Of a stretch of DNA of 64,000 nucleotides, positions 43,191-53,506 are shown piece by piece; position 1 is the first letter of the stretch, and every line of letters begins with the position of its first letter. Position numbers and translations under genes: made by a program. The stretch is from Thiohalobacter thiocyanaticus (GTDB lineage: Bacteria; Pseudomonadota; Gammaproteobacteria; Thiohalobacterales; Thiohalobacteraceae), in contig NZ_QZMU01000001.1 of assembly GCF_003932505.1 (NCBI RefSeq), positions 186,001 to 250,000 of the forward strand, in the 5' to 3' direction. Under the pieces are notes generated by a model. The model worked only from the letters and a program-made list of their open reading frames with translations, did not search any database and had not been told where the DNA came from.

Positions 43191-43208
43191 GGCCCGATCT
43201 AACCCAGG

Positions 43209-45609
43209 TCAGTTTAATTTAACGGTACCGGAAAATTCGCGCCGAGATCCCGCGGCGCAGGGCGCCGTCCGGGATCCAGGCCGCGCCCTCCGGCACACGC
43301 GTGCATCCAGCACCAGCCAAGCACGGCCTCTGCCCGCACCCGGCCCAACCCGCAACCTGACGGGCCGATTCCGCAGGTTGCAGCCAGTCGCGCCCCGCGG
43401 CCGATGCAGGCGTAACCGGGCATCACCCGCAGTACTGCTGCAGCCTGCAGGGAAGGGCGCCGCAGCCGCACCCACGGCCGTCGACGGCATAGATGGGCAC
43501 ATCGCCGATACGCTGCAGGCATTCCGTTGCCGGCGCCAGCACGACCTCGCCCGGGGTCCGGTCATTGCGCGGACGCCGGTCCGCCGCCTGGCTGCGCAGC
43601 TCGTCACGCACCTCCTCGGAGGACATGTATCGAAAGTCCTCAGCCCCAGCGGTTGGCCCGACACCCGGACGATCTTCCAGCCCGGGCGGGCAAAGTCCGC
43701 GCGGCGCCACCGCGCCGGCAAGCTACTGCCATCGGCCTTCCAACATGCACCAGGTGCCGAGGTCTCGCTGAAAGACTGACTGGGAAGCAGAACCGTGCGC
43801 ACTCGCGCAGGGCTCTCCGAAAATGTGACGTGAAGGCCACCACCGTCTGGCTGGCCACGCGCCTGCCGGGTCAGGATGCGTTCGGCGGAAATCGAGTCCG
43901 CAGCGCAACCATACAGCACATAAGGCCGACGCGGCGATTCCATGTGGCCGGACATCGACCCTATGGATTCACGTCGGCTGCCGTGAAGCGCCGCGATCGG
44001 CAGCCCCTCGGCCATCCGCCCCGGCAACCGTTTCCACCATGCTGGGAGCAACTCAGGGTCGCGCCCGCTCATTTTCACAGATGAAACCGGCCAGGGCCCG
44101 CAGGGCATTGGCAGACGGATGCGCCGCGGCACTGAGACCGCCATGAACCGTGGGCCGACTGCGCCTCGATCAACTGCACCGCATGCCTGATGGCGTCCCC
44201 GTGGCTGGCCTGACGAATCACGTGTCAGTTCCGAGGTGCGGACTTCCTGCTTGAGCGTAGCGGCTGCAGACACGCCCGGGGGGGGGCCAGCTCGGCCAAC
44301 ATGCCGCCGGTGCACGAATCAGTTTTTCCTTCCTCAGATCGAAATTGAAATCTAGTCGAACCGGGTTATTGCCATGACTCTGGCGGCCGTGAGACAGGCC
44401 TTGCGCAGCCGGTGCCCGATGATGGGCTGCTCCTTGCGGATTGGGACCGACCAAAGCAACCGCGCTCTGCTGCTCCAATACCGCCAGCAGCTTTCGCCAG
44501 CCAGGGAACAGGGGGCAGGCGGTCCGGGTCAACGGAAATCCGCTCGGGCGCAGACGGTGACGATGTTGTGGCAGTCCAGGCTGGGCTCGGCCAGCGACCT
44601 GAGCAGGTACATCTCTTTCCACCTAGCCGTGGGCGAGACAGCATGCCGGCTGGTTCGGCGCACGTTCTCGCGCCGTAAAGAAATCGGCGACCGCTCTGCA
44701 GCCGCGGTTTCCCAGTAGGTTTCCTGACTGGCCGTCAACGTTGACATGCGGCTGTCCAAGCCGCTCCCGGGGTGGAGCCCTTCGTAACTGAAACGGTCGC
44801 GGTCCGACAGCCAGACCTCGTTGATCTCCTCGTTCTCGCGCGGTACCACCCGCAGCACTTCGCCGCGCCGGGCATGCAGGTAAAGGTTCGAGCCGACACA
44901 GTCGTGCAGCGCCACGCTGGCATGCTGAGTCAGTTCCCAGGCCCGGGCGCGGAAGCGGAAGGGTTTGGAGGTGAGCGCACCCACCGGGCAGATGTCGATG
45001 ACATTGCCCGACATCTCCGAACTCACACCCTGGCCCACGCAGGCACGGATGGCCATGTTCTCGCCGCGGCCCACGCCGCCCAGCTCCTTGAACCCGGCGA
45101 TGACATCCAGGAATCGCACGCACCGGGTACAGTGGATGCAGCGGGTCATATCGGTGGAGATCAGTGAACCCAGGTCCTCGTCCTTGACCACGCGCTTCTT
45201 CTCGGTGAATCGTGAGACGCTGCGGCCATACCCCAGGGCGACCGTCCTGCAACTCGCACTCCCCGCCCTGGTCGCAGATCGGACAGTCCAGGGGATGATT
45301 GATGAGCAGGAACTCCATCACCGACTTCTGCGCCTCGCGGGCATAGTCGGAATCGGTCCAGATCTTCATGCCGTCGGCGACCGGCGTGGCGCAGGCCGGC
45401 AACGGCTTGGGCGCCTTATCCACCTGCACCAGGCACATGCGGCAGTTGGCCGCGATCGGCAGCTTCTTGTGGTAGCAGAAACGCGGCACCGTGATGCCGT
45501 GCTCGTCGGTGATCTCGATGAGCATCTGGCCCTTGCGGGCCGGGTAGGTCCGGCCATTGATCTCGATGCTGATGGCGTCCTCGGGCGGAATCTCGGGTGT
45601 CGCGCTCAT
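43209..45609 (-). pseudogene. nuoG: nuoG, complex I subunit G (many frameshifts)
   Basis: The N-terminal 130 residues are intact from the ATG at 45609: [2Fe-2S] motif FCYHKKLPIAANCRMCLV, then HPLDCPICDQGGECELQD. One extra G near 45241 shifts the frame; the next frame continues VVKDEDLGSLISTDMTRCIH and CTRCVRFLDVIAG through PVGALTSKPFRFRARAWELT. After about 44760 the protein can be followed only in fragments to about 43210. The length of 2.4 kb matches normal nuoG. The start overlaps the nuoF stop (ATGA). The dense indels look like sequence error; the 3' limit is approximate. Confidence 0.78.
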
Positions 45610-46897
45610 GCCGCCGCCCCCGTGGTATCGTTCACCATGGACCGCTTGTGTTCGATCATGTAAGCGAATTCATGGCGGTAATGCCTGAGGAAGCTCTGTA
45701 CCGGCCAGGCCGCGGCATCGCCGAAGGCACAGATTGTGCGGCCCTCGATCTGGCCGGCAGCAGCGTCGAGCAGTTCCAGGTCCTCGGGTCGACCCTTGCC
45801 CTCATGGATGCGCTTGATCACCCGGTGCATCCAGCCGGTACCTTCGCGACACGGCGTGCACTGACCGCAGGACTCGGCATAGTAGAAACGCGCAATGCGC
45901 AGCAGCGCCTTGACCATGCAGGTGGAATCGTCCATCACGATCACTCCGCCCGAGCCCAGGCCCGAACCCGCCTGCGACAGCGCGTCATAATCCATGGTGC
46001 ATTCGCTGATGATCTCCGCCGGCAGCACGGGCATGGAGGAACCGCCCGGGATCACGGCCTTCAGCTGGTGGCCGCTGCGCACGCCGCCTGCCATCTCCAG
46101 CAGGTCGTTGAAGGGGATGCCCAACCGTACCTCGAAATTGCCCGGCCTGTTCACATGACCGGAGACACTGAAGATCTTCTCGCCGCCATTGTTGGGCTTG
46201 CCAGCCCCAGAAACCAGTCGGCGCCGTTGCGCACGATGGCCGGCACCGAAGCCAGGCTCTCGGTATTGTTGATGGTGGTCGGCCGGCCGTAGAGGCCGAA
46301 GTTGGCCGGAAACGGCGGCTTGAAGCGCGGCTGCCCTCTTGCCTTCCAGCGATTCCAGCAGCGCGGTCTCCTCACCGCAGATGTAGGCACCGGCGCCGAT
46401 GTGGGAATAAAGATCGAAATCAAACCCCGAGCCCAGGATATTGCTACCAAGGTAGCCGGCCTCACAGGCCTCCTTCAAGGCTGTCTCGAAGCGCCCGTAC
46501 GGCTCATGATGAAACTCGCCGCGCATGTAGTTGTAGCCCTTGCTGGCACCAATGCAGTAGCCGGCGATGGCCATGCCCTCGATCAGCGCACATGCGGGTT
46601 GTAGCGCAGAATATCGCGATCCTTGCAGGTTCCGGGCTCGGATTCGTCCGAGTTGCAGACGATGTATTTCTGCACCGGCGCGTTCCGCGGCATGAAGCTC
46701 CACTTCAGCCCCGTGGGAAATCCCGCGCCGCCGCGGCCACGCAGCGCCGAGGCCTTGATCTGCTCGATGACCTCTTCCGGCGGGGTCTTTTCCCGCAGGA
46801 TTTTCTGCAACGCCTCGTAGCCCCCGACCTTGAGATAATTCTCCAGTGTCCAGGGCTCGTCGTACTGCAGCGTCGTGAAACAGACTTGATTGACCAT
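45606..46897 (-). pseudogene. nuoF: nuoF, complex I NADH-binding subunit (frameshifted)
   Basis: NuoF binds FMN, NADH and cluster N3. The start at 46897 gives [20 protein letters not shown], followed by the FMN/NADH loop [15 protein letters not shown] and [17 protein letters not shown]. The frame then shifts near 46590, near 46335 ([15 protein letters not shown] continues in another frame) and near 46205, returning for [20 protein letters not shown] and the cluster motif [16 protein letters not shown]. Three small indels therefore break an otherwise complete gene; sequencing error is the simplest reason. Confidence 0.85.
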
Positions 46898-46902
46898 ATT
46901 CA

Positions 46903-46998
46903 GATCTCTATCGCCGCGAAAAACACGGACCTGCCATTGCAATCATGCTTTTCGCATTTGTGCTACTTGTCCATGCTTTCCGTGTATTCCGTGGCCAT
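46903..46998. repeat. Intergenic hairpin repeat between nuoF and nuoE
   Basis: Arms of the type CGCGAAAAACACGGAC and GTCCATGCTTTCCGTGT-ATTCCGTGGC. One of several A-tract/GTGG-type inverted repeats in operon gaps of this window (compare 63753-63886). Confidence 0.5.
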
Positions 46999-47001
46999 TA
47001 A

Positions 47002-47509
47002 TCATTTGAGTTCATCCAGAATCCGATCCAACTTCTCCGGCGTCAGATTCTCGCAATAGTGCCCATTGACCGCCATCATCGGCGCGCCGGCGCAGGCAGC
47101 CAGACACTCCTCCTCCAGCTTGAGATAGATCCGGCCATCGGGAGTGGATTCGCCACGCCTGATGCCGAGTTTCTTCTCAACATGCGCGATCAGATCGTCA
47201 GCACCACACAGCATGCAGGAGATGTTCGCGCACATCGCCACCGTGTTGCGCCCTACCGGCCCGGTCTCGATCATGGAGTAGAAGCTGGCAACCTCGTAGA
47301 CCGACACCGGCGCCATCTCCAGATACGCCGCGACCGCATCCATGTGCTCAGGCCCTGATCCATCCCTCGTGTTCCTGAATGGCATGCAGGGCCGAGAGCA
47401 CCGCCGAACGCTTCTGCTCCGGCGGATACTTGGCCAGCCAGTGGTCGATCTCCGCCTTCACATCAGCGGGGATCTGATATTCATCCTTCTTTTCAGTCGT
47501 CGCAGTCAT
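47002..47509 (-). pseudogene. nuoE: nuoE, complex I subunit E (one frameshift)
   Basis: The start at 47509 gives MTATTEKKDEYQIPADVKAE through SALHAIQEHEGWI. One extra G in a GGG run near 47357 then shifts the frame; the remainder PEHMDAVAAYLEMAPVSVYE, the [2Fe-2S] cysteines CANISCMLCG and ECLAACAGAP, and the stop at 47002 follow in the next frame. The nucleotide length of 508 is one more than a multiple of three, consistent with a single inserted base. Function: thioredoxin-like subunit carrying cluster N1a. Confidence 0.88.
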
Positions 47510-47517
47510 CAAATCAT

Positions 47518-48771
47518 TCACCGGTCAATCTCGCCGAACACGATATCCTGGGTGCCGATGATAGCCACCACGTCGGCCAGCATATGGCCCCGCGCCATTT
47601 CGTCCAGTCCGGCCAGGTGGGCGAAACCCGGGGCGCGGATCTTGACCCGAAACGGCTTGTTGGCTCCATCCGATACCATATATACCCCGAACTCACCCTT
47701 GGGGTGCTCGATGGCGGCGTAGGCTTCGCCGGCCGGCACGCAGAAGCCCTCGGTAAACAGCTTGAAGTGATGGATCAGGGCCTCCATGTCCGCCTTCATC
47801 TCCTCGCGCTCGGGCGGGATGATCTTGTGGTCATCGATAATGACCGGTCCGGGATTTTCGCGCAGCCACCTGATGCACTGGCGGATGATGCGGTTGGACT
47901 GGCGCATCTCCTCGATCCGTACCAGGTAGCGATCGTAGGAATCGCCGCTCACGCCCACGGGGATGTCGAAATCCATCCGGTCGTAGACCTCGTAGGGCTG
48001 CTTCTTGCGCAGGTCCCACTCGACACCCGAGCCGCGCAGCATAGGACCGGTGAAGCCGAGCTGCAGGGCACGCTCGGGCGAGACCACGCCGATTCCGACC
48101 GTACGCTGCTTCCAGATGCGGTTGTCGGTCAGCAGGGTCTCGTACTCGTCCACGCACTTCGGGAAACGGACGGTAAAGTCCTCGAGGAAGTCCAGCAGCG
48201 AGCCCTGGCGGTTCTCGTTCATCTTTTTGACTTCGGACTCACTGTGCCACTTGGAGGCCTGGTACTGCGGCATGCGATCCGGCAGGTCGCGGTATACCCC
48301 GCCCGGACGATAGTAGGTCGCATGCATGCGCGTGCCGGAGACGGCCTCGTAGCAGTCCATCAGGTCCTCGCGCTCGCGGAAGGCGTAGAGGAACATGGTC
48401 ATGGCACCGATATCCAGCGCGTGCGCTCCGATCCACAGCAGGTGGTTGAGGATGCGGGTGACCTCGTCGAACATCACCCGGATGTACTGGGCCCGTTCCG
48501 GCGCCTCGATGCCGAGCAGCTTCTCGATGGCCAGCACATAACCGTGTTCGTTGCACATCATGGACACGTAATCCAGACGGTCCATGTAACCGATGCTCTG
48601 GTTATAGGGCTTGCTCTCGGCCAGCTTCTCGGTGGCGCGGTGCAGCAGGCCGATGTGGGGGTCGGCCCGCTCGATGACCTCGCCGTCCATTTCCAGCACC
48701 AGCCGCAGCACGCCGTGCGCCGCCGGATGCTGGGGACCGAAGTTCAGGGTGTAGTTTCTGATCTCAGGCAT
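47518..48771 (-). CDS. nuoD: NADH-quinone oxidoreductase subunit D
   Basis: 417 residues, the 49-kDa-type subunit that helps form the quinone site. The start [20 protein letters not shown] at 48771 carries the conserved quinone-site histidine motif; further [31 protein letters not shown], and the C-terminal [20 protein letters not shown] and VFGEIDR. Intact. Separate from nuoC here (not fused). Confidence 0.96.
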   Translation of the reverse strand: MPEIRNYTLNFGPQHPAAHGVLRLVLEMDGEVIERADPHIGLLHRATEKLAESKPYNQSIGYMDRLDYVSMMCNEHGYVLAIEKLLGIEAPERAQYIRVMFDEVTRILNHLLWIGAHALDIGAMTMFLYAFREREDLMDCYEAVSGTRMHATYYRPGGVYRDLPDRMPQYQASKWHSESEVKKMNENRQGSLLDFLEDFTVRFPKCVDEYETLLTDNRIWKQRTVGIGVVSPERALQLGFTGPMLRGSGVEWDLRKKQPYEVYDRMDFDIPVGVSGDSYDRYLVRIEEMRQSNRIIRQCIRWLRENPGPVIIDDHKIIPPEREEMKADMEALIHHFKLFTEGFCVPAGEAYAAIEHPKGEFGVYMVSDGANKPFRVKIRAPGFAHLAGLDEMARGHMLADVVAIIGTQDIVFGEIDR

Positions 48772-48775
48772 AGTC

Positions 48776-48997
48776 TTTTTGAACCGCCAAGACGCCAAGC
48801 GCGCCAAGAAATCCGTTTAACCGCCAAGGCGCCAAGGACGCCAAGAACCCCCGGTAAGAAGTAAACACCGACCCCCCGCAATCAGCAGCCTCACCGCATG
48901 TAAATACCTGAACGCTGTACAAGCCAATATCTTCTTGGCGTTCTTGGCGCCTTGGCGGTTCGCAGTACATGGCGCCCTTGGCGTCTTGGCGGTTCAT
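48776..48997. repeat. Inverted CGCCAAGRCGCCAAG repeats between nuoD and nuoC
   Basis: Two left arms (AACCGCCAAGACGCCAAG and AACCGCCAAGGCGCCAAGG) and two right arms in reverse (TTCTTGGCGCCTTGGCGGTT and CTTGGCGTCTTGGCGGTT) fill the 234-bp gap. Nested hairpins in the nuo mRNA are expected. Part of a dispersed repeat family of this genome. Confidence 0.65.
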
Positions 48998-49005
48998 AAC
49001 AATGT

Positions 49006-49752
49006 TCATGCCTGCTCCGCATCCTGAGGCGGCTCGGCCTCTTCCTCACCATGCCGCCGCACCTCGGAGCGGATCACTTTCGGCACCAGCACCCGCGGCT
49101 CGATGCTGACGGGTTCGTAGACCACACGCTGCTTTTCGGCGTCGTAGCGCACCTCCACATTGCCGCTGAGCGGGAAATCCTTGCGGAAGGGATGACCGAT
49201 GAAGCCGTAGTCTGTAAGTATCCGGCGCAGGTCCGGGTGGCCCTCGAAGATGATGCCGTACAGATCAAAGGCCTCGCGCTCGAACCAGTTGGCGCTGTTC
49301 CAGACGTCGATCACCGAGGGAATGACCGGCAGCCCGTCGTCAGGGGCGAAGCAGCGGATGCGCAGGCGCTGGTTGCTGCTGACCGACAGCAGGTGATAAA
49401 CCGCGGCAAAGCGGCGGCCGCCGGCGGCCTCGACCGTCGATACCGACAGATCCTGATGCAGGAAGTCCAGCCGGCCCGCCGTGGAGGCATTCACGCCGCG
49501 GCTGAAACCGTGGCCCGAGGCCTCGCGGGTTTCCCACTCGGCATCACCATGGCCCAGGTAATCCACGCCGCAGACATCGATCAGTTGCTCGAAGCGAAAG
49601 GCCTCCTCGTCACGCAGGGCGGTGCAGACCTCGATGAGATGGTCGGGTGCGACTACCAGCGTCAGCTCCCCCAGATCCAGGGTGGCCGATTCCAGCAGAC
49701 CGCCGAAGCGCTCGTCGATCTGCTGTTTCAATGTGTCGATGCGTCTGGCCAT
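49006..49752 (-). CDS. nuoC: NADH-quinone oxidoreductase subunit C
   Basis: 248 residues from the ATG at 49752 ([18 protein letters not shown]); an ATG at 49761 is possible. Family landmarks: [31 protein letters not shown], and the signature [20 protein letters not shown] followed by [20 protein letters not shown]. It is the 30-kDa-type subunit of the peripheral arm. The C-terminus is acidic. Confidence 0.95.
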   Translation of the reverse strand: MARRIDTLKQQIDERFGGLLESATLDLGELTLVVAPDHLIEVCTALRDEEAFRFEQLIDVCGVDYLGHGDAEWETREASGHGFSRGVNASTAGRLDFLHQDLSVSTVEAAGGRRFAAVYHLLSVSSNQRLRIRCFAPDDGLPVIPSVIDVWNSANWFEREAFDLYGIIFEGHPDLRRILTDYGFIGHPFRKDFPLSGNVEVRYDAEKQRVVYEPVSIEPRVLVPKVIRSEVRRHGEEEAEPPQDAEQA

Positions 49753-49776
49753 GACCTGCACTCGTCCGGACCGCGC

Positions 49777-50253
49777 TCAGCGCGCGATCGTATTGGTCCG
49801 TTTGATCTTGTTCTGCAGCTGGATGATGCCGTAGAGCAGCGCCTCGGCCGTAGGCGGACAACCCGGCACGTAGATGTCGACCGGTACAATCCGGTCGCAA
49901 CCGCGGGTGACGGAATAGGAATAGTGGTAATAGCCGCCGCCATTGGCACACGAGCCCATGGAGATCACCCAGCGCGGCTCCGACATCTGGTCATACACCT
50001 TGCGCAGAGCCGGCGCCATCTTGTTGACCAGGGTGCCGGCGACGATCATGACATCGGACTGGCGCGGACTGGGGCGGAAGACAACCCCGAAACGGTCCAG
50101 ATCGTAGCGGGCGGCACCGGCCTGCATCATCTCGACCGCACAGCAGGCCAGCCCGAAGGTCATGGGCCAGAGCGAGCCGGTACGGGCCCAGTTGATCAGT
50201 GCGTCCGCCGTGGTGGTGACCACGCCTTCCTTCAGAATGCCCTCGATGCTCAT
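49777..50253 (-). CDS. nuoB: NADH-quinone oxidoreductase subunit B (cluster N2)
   Basis: 158 residues. The cysteines that hold the terminal [4Fe-4S] cluster N2 are in [31 protein letters not shown] and [19 protein letters not shown]. Intact. Confidence 0.97.
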   Translation of the reverse strand: MSIEGILKEGVVTTTADALINWARTGSLWPMTFGLACCAVEMMQAGAARYDLDRFGVVFRPSPRQSDVMIVAGTLVNKMAPALRKVYDQMSEPRWVISMGSCANGGGYYHYSYSVTRGCDRIVPVDIYVPGCPPTAEALLYGIIQLQNKIKRTNTIAR

Positions 50254-50299
50254 GCGCGAAGCGACCTCATGGAATCAATCCCGCCATCGTTATTTATGC

Positions 50300-50656
50300 C
50301 TACTCCCACTCGAGAGCCCCCTTCTTCCACTCATAGATGAAGCCGATGACCAGGATGCCCAGAAACAACACCATGGCGAGGAAGCCGAACAGGCCGATAT
50401 CCTCCAGGACGATGGCCCAGGGAAACAGAAAAGCGATTTCCAGGTCAAAAATGATGAACAGGATGGCGACCAGATAATAGCGGACATCGAATTTCATACG
50501 CGAATCTTCGAAGGCCTCGAAGCCGCATTCGTAGGGGGAGTTCTTCTCGCTGTCGGGCTTGTGAGGGCCGAGCAGAAAACCGACCGCGATGGCGATGGCA
50601 CCGATCACGACGCCGATACCGATAAACACCAGTATCGGCAAATAGTTTTCCAGCAT
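50300..50656 (-). CDS. nuoA: NADH-quinone oxidoreductase subunit A
   Basis: 118 residues with three membrane helices; conserved loop [20 protein letters not shown] with the cysteine and glutamates of this subunit. First gene of the nuo operon. SD GGCGGAGG on the minus strand. Confidence 0.96.
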   Translation of the reverse strand: MLENYLPILVFIGIGVVIGAIAIAVGFLLGPHKPDSEKNSPYECGFEAFEDSRMKFDVRYYLVAILFIIFDLEIAFLFPWAIVLEDIGLFGFLAMVLFLGILVIGFIYEWKKGALEWE

Positions 50657-51116
50657 CGTCCGCCTCCGCCTTTCAATTTGTGCATTGCCGACGCGTTTTT
50701 ACTGTTTTACCGATATCCGGCCTGGCTGCACACATGACTCCATGCGCTGCCGCTGGCGACTATCTGCGTCGTTACAATTATCAAGTGGCTAGGCAGTCTA
50801 GGCAGATTGGCCTGGGGTGTCAAGCAGCATGAGCCCCGAAAAAATTATTATAATTATCAACTTATACTAAAAAAATAATTTTTGGCTGGCATAAGGAACG
50901 GTAAGGAAGCAATAACTTTGACATTGATGAACCTGCGCCCGACAGAGGGGGTCGAGTCGGCGCCACGAAACGGCTGCCGGACTGTCTCCACAGCCCAGCG
51001 CCAGTTGTCGCATCATGAGGGAGAACAGCCAGGCGGTGGCAGGACCATCCAGGCCTCCTATACTTCCGGCATATCCCGATCAACAGTGGCCGACAAGGCC
51101 TGCCAGGAGTTCATTC
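50657..51116. other. Upstream region of nuoA and of the small-membrane-protein genes
   Basis: 460 bp between divergent units. An AT-rich block at about 50833-50880 (runs of A and T, GC far below the surroundings) probably holds divergent promoters, but I cannot fix clear hexamers. No gene supported. Confidence 0.5.
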
Positions 51117-51251
51117 ATGCACACCCTGACGCTTCAGCCCCTGATTGCCCTTATCGCCGGCATTCTGATTCTATTCGTTCCCCGGCTGCTCAACTATATC
51201 GTCGCTCTCTACCTGATCATTATCGGAATTCTTGGCCTTGTTCGCATCTGA
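51117..51251 (+). CDS. DUF3096 small membrane protein
   Basis: 44 residues: MHTLTLQPLIALIAGILILF then VPRLLNYIVALYLIIIGILG. Two hydrophobic segments with the central VPRLLNY typical of DUF3096. SD CCAGGAG. Such proteins are often stress-linked, located beside DUF1328 genes as here. Confidence 0.85.
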   Translation: MHTLTLQPLIALIAGILILFVPRLLNYIVALYLIIIGILGLVRI

Positions 51252-51401
51252 CCAACCCCGCTCAGTGCTACTTTGAACATGCGGGCAGGAAGATGTCTCC
51301 AGCTGGAGACGGTTCTGCTCGTAATCACCATTTTTCCTGTTGGAGGAAAAAACAGGCTGCAGTCAGAACAGTCCCATCACACACATCCAGGAGGGATTAT
51401 C

Positions 51402-51569
51402 ATGTTGAGTTGGGCGGTTACATTTTTGATCATAGCCATCATTGCGGGTCTGCTTGGCTTTACCGGCATCGCGGGCACCGCCGCCTCGATTGCGCAGGTG
51501 CTGTTTGTCCTGTTCCTCGTCCTGTTCGTGATCTTCCTGGCCATGGGAAGACGCCCGCCACCGACCTGA
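51402..51569 (+). CDS. DUF1328 (YtjA-like) small membrane protein
   Basis: 55 residues: [40 protein letters not shown] and a short tail GRRPPPT. SD AGGAGGG 13 bp before the ATG. The family is widespread, of unknown role, and often induced by stress. Confidence 0.88.
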   Translation: MLSWAVTFLIIAIIAGLLGFTGIAGTAASIAQVLFVLFLVLFVIFLAMGRRPPPT

Positions 51570-51576
51570 GGCTTCA

Positions 51577-52013
51577 ATGCTGGAGTTCAACTTCGATTGG
51601 ATGCAGGTTCTGGAGAACCTGGTACAGCTTTCCGTCGCCTACCTCCTGGCCTTTCCCATCGGCTGGGACCGGGAACGGGAGGACAGGAGCGCGGGCTTGA
51701 GAACCTTCCCGCTCGTGGCTGTGGGCAGCTCATCGGCCTGCAGGTTCTGGAGGGTTCCGAGTCCCATGCCCGCATTCTTTACGGGTTGATGACCGGTATC
51801 GGCTTCATCGGTGGTGGCGCCATTCTGAAGGATGGCGCCACTGTCAGGGGCACCTCCACCGCTGCCGCGATCTGGATCACAGGCGCCGTGGGTGCCGCGG
51901 TAGCCTGGTACAGGATCGAGATCGCCCTGGCGCTGACCGTGCTCAATTTCGCCAGCATGCGCCTGGCGGGTTCGCTCAAGAGCTACGTCAACCAGGATCA
52001 CGACCGGAAATGA
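51577..52013 (+). pseudogene. MgtC/SapB-family membrane protein, frameshifted
   Basis: The first frame from ATG 51577 reads VQLSVAYLLAFPIGWDRERE and LRTFPLVAVGS; the second frame continues LIGLQVLEGSESHARILYGL, MTGIGFIGGGAILKDGATV and RGTSTAAAIWITGAVGAAVA to the stop at 52013. The frame changes near 51733, and about four residues usually present between VGS and LIG seem missing, so a small deletion (not a multiple of three) is likelier than one wrong base. MgtC-type proteins act in Mg2+ stress. Confidence 0.78.
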
Positions 52014-52027
52014 TGAAAGTCGCGCAC

Positions 52028-52063
52028 AAAAAAGCCCGCAATCCATAATCGGTTGCGGGCTTT
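52028..52063 (-). terminator. Terminator of the tRNA-Leu transcript
   Basis: Read on the minus strand, stem GCCCGCAA / TTGCGGGC with an 11-nt loop followed by six T. It lies 32 bp beyond the tRNA-Leu 3' end. Read on the plus strand only three T follow. Confidence 0.85.
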
Positions 52064-52094
52064 CGGGTGGATACCGGAACACCCGGATCCATAT

Positions 52095-52179
52095 TGGTGC
52101 CGAAGGCCGGACTCGAACCGGCACGGCTTGCGCCACTACCCCCTCAAGATAGCGTGTCTACCAATTCCACCACTTCGGC
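52095..52179 (-). tRNA. leuU: tRNA-Leu (GAG)
   Basis: 85 nt with CCA encoded: acceptor GCCGAAG/CTTCGGC, anticodon stem CTATC-TTGAGGG-GGTAG (anticodon GAG), a long variable arm of the class II type, and T-arm GCCGG-TTCGAGT-CCGGC. The position behind secG is the same as E. coli leuU. Confidence 0.95.
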
Positions 52180-52209
52180 AATAAAACGTGTTGCGCGGTG
52201 ACGCGGCCC

Positions 52210-52620
52210 TTATTGCGGCAGATCGTCGGCCGGTGGCTCTCCGTCCGCCGGCAGGTCCATTGCCGGGATATCGGACGGGACGTCCTCCTGCGGCTGCGAC
52301 TGCTCAAGCGGCGGCAGATCCTCCGGTGCCGTCTCCCCGGGTGCCGGTACAGGCCGGGCCTGTTCCGCCACGCTGGAGGGTTCGCGCTCGCCCATCACAA
52401 AACCGGTCGACAGCGCCAGGCTGTTGAGAAAGAACAGGGCTGCCAGCACGGCGGTGATCCGGGTCAGAAAGGAGGCAGAGCCCTGCGAGCCGAACACCGT
52501 GGAAGACGCCCCGCTGCCGAAGGCCGCACCGGCATCGGCGCCCTTGCCATGCTGCAGAAGGATCAGAACGACCAGTCCAATGGCGATCAACACCTGGACG
52601 ATTATCAGAATCGTATACAT
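52210..52620 (-). CDS. secG: Preprotein translocase subunit SecG
   Basis: 136 residues starting at MYTILIIVQVLIAIGLVVLI at 52620. Two membrane helices (second: FLTRITAVLAALFFLNSLAL) joined by the conserved GKGADAGAAFGSGASSTVFG loop. The C-terminal tail is unusually long, acidic and proline-rich (DLPPLEQSQPQEDVPSD), seen in several Chromatiales. SecG helps SecYEG export proteins. Confidence 0.95.
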   Translation of the reverse strand: MYTILIIVQVLIAIGLVVLILLQHGKGADAGAAFGSGASSTVFGSQGSASFLTRITAVLAALFFLNSLALSTGFVMGEREPSSVAEQARPVPAPGETAPEDLPPLEQSQPQEDVPSDIPAMDLPADGEPPADDLPQ

Positions 52621-52633
52621 CAATATTCCTGGA

Positions 52634-53392
52634 TCAGGCCTTGTCGGGCGCCGTGCAGATGCCGAGAAACTCCCCGGCCTGCAGCGAGGCACCGCCGATC
52701 AGTCCGCCGTCGATATCCGCCATGGCGAACAGCTCAGCGGCATTGGCTGCCTTCACGCTGCCACCGTAGAGAATCCGGACCTTGTCCGCAACGCCGGCAT
52801 CCAGCCCGGCCAGCTTGTTCCGGATGAAGGCGTGCACTTCCTGCGCCTGCTCCGGACTGGCGGTACGGCCGGTACCGATGGCCCAGACGGGTTCGTAGGC
52901 GATCACGGCCTCGCCCAGGGCGGCAATGCCCTCGAGTTCGATCACGGCGTCCAGCTGGCGTCCGACCACAGCCTCGGTGGTGCCGGCTTCGCGCTCTTCG
53001 AGCAGTTCGCCGACGCACAGGATCGGGGTCAGCCCGAACCTGCGGGCGGCGGCGAACTTGCGGGCGGTGAACTCGTCGCTCTCGCCGTAGATGCTGCGCC
53101 GCTCGGAGTGACCCACAATGGCATAGGTGCAGCCGACATCGCGCAGCATGGTGCCGGCCACCTCGCCGGTGAAGGCGCCGGATTCCTCGTCACTGACGTC
53201 CTGGGATCCCACGGACACCGCTGTGTCGGACAGCATCTGGACAACCTGCGGGATGTAGACAAAGGGCGGGCAGACGGCGACCTCGGCGGTCTTGACCTCG
53301 CCCAGACCGGCCTTGATGCCCTCGAGCAGCGTGTTGATGCTGTCGAGGCTGCCATTCATCTTCCAATTCCCTGCCACCAGCGGTTGCCGCAT
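52634..53392 (-). CDS. tpiA: Triosephosphate isomerase
   Basis: 252 residues. N-terminal AGNWKMNGS, catalytic His in VGHSERRSIYGE, catalytic Glu in IAYEPVWAIGTG, and the phosphate loop YGGSVKAANAAELF with GGLIGGASL. Interconverts DHAP and glyceraldehyde 3-phosphate. 14 bp before secG. Confidence 0.98.
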   Translation of the reverse strand: MRQPLVAGNWKMNGSLDSINTLLEGIKAGLGEVKTAEVAVCPPFVYIPQVVQMLSDTAVSVGSQDVSDEESGAFTGEVAGTMLRDVGCTYAIVGHSERRSIYGESDEFTARKFAAARRFGLTPILCVGELLEEREAGTTEAVVGRQLDAVIELEGIAALGEAVIAYEPVWAIGTGRTASPEQAQEVHAFIRNKLAGLDAGVADKVRILYGGSVKAANAAELFAMADIDGGLIGGASLQAGEFLGICTAPDKA

Positions 53393-53506
53393 GCTGCCTC
53401 CGATACCTGATACCTGACAAAACGGGCCGCTAGCTTAGCGACAGAGGGGCTGAAAATCAATCTTTTAAGGGGGAAAATGCCGTTGTCAGTGGCAGGAGCA
53501 GACAGG

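Noticed and set aside
42877..44720. Novel genes in the short frames of the nuoG/nuoH region
   Set aside because: All readable fragments match NuoG or NuoH in broken frames.
48776..48997. CRISPR array because of regularly repeated CGCCAAG units
   Set aside because: Units are short, inverted and nested with no unique spacers or cas genes; it is an intergenic hairpin repeat.
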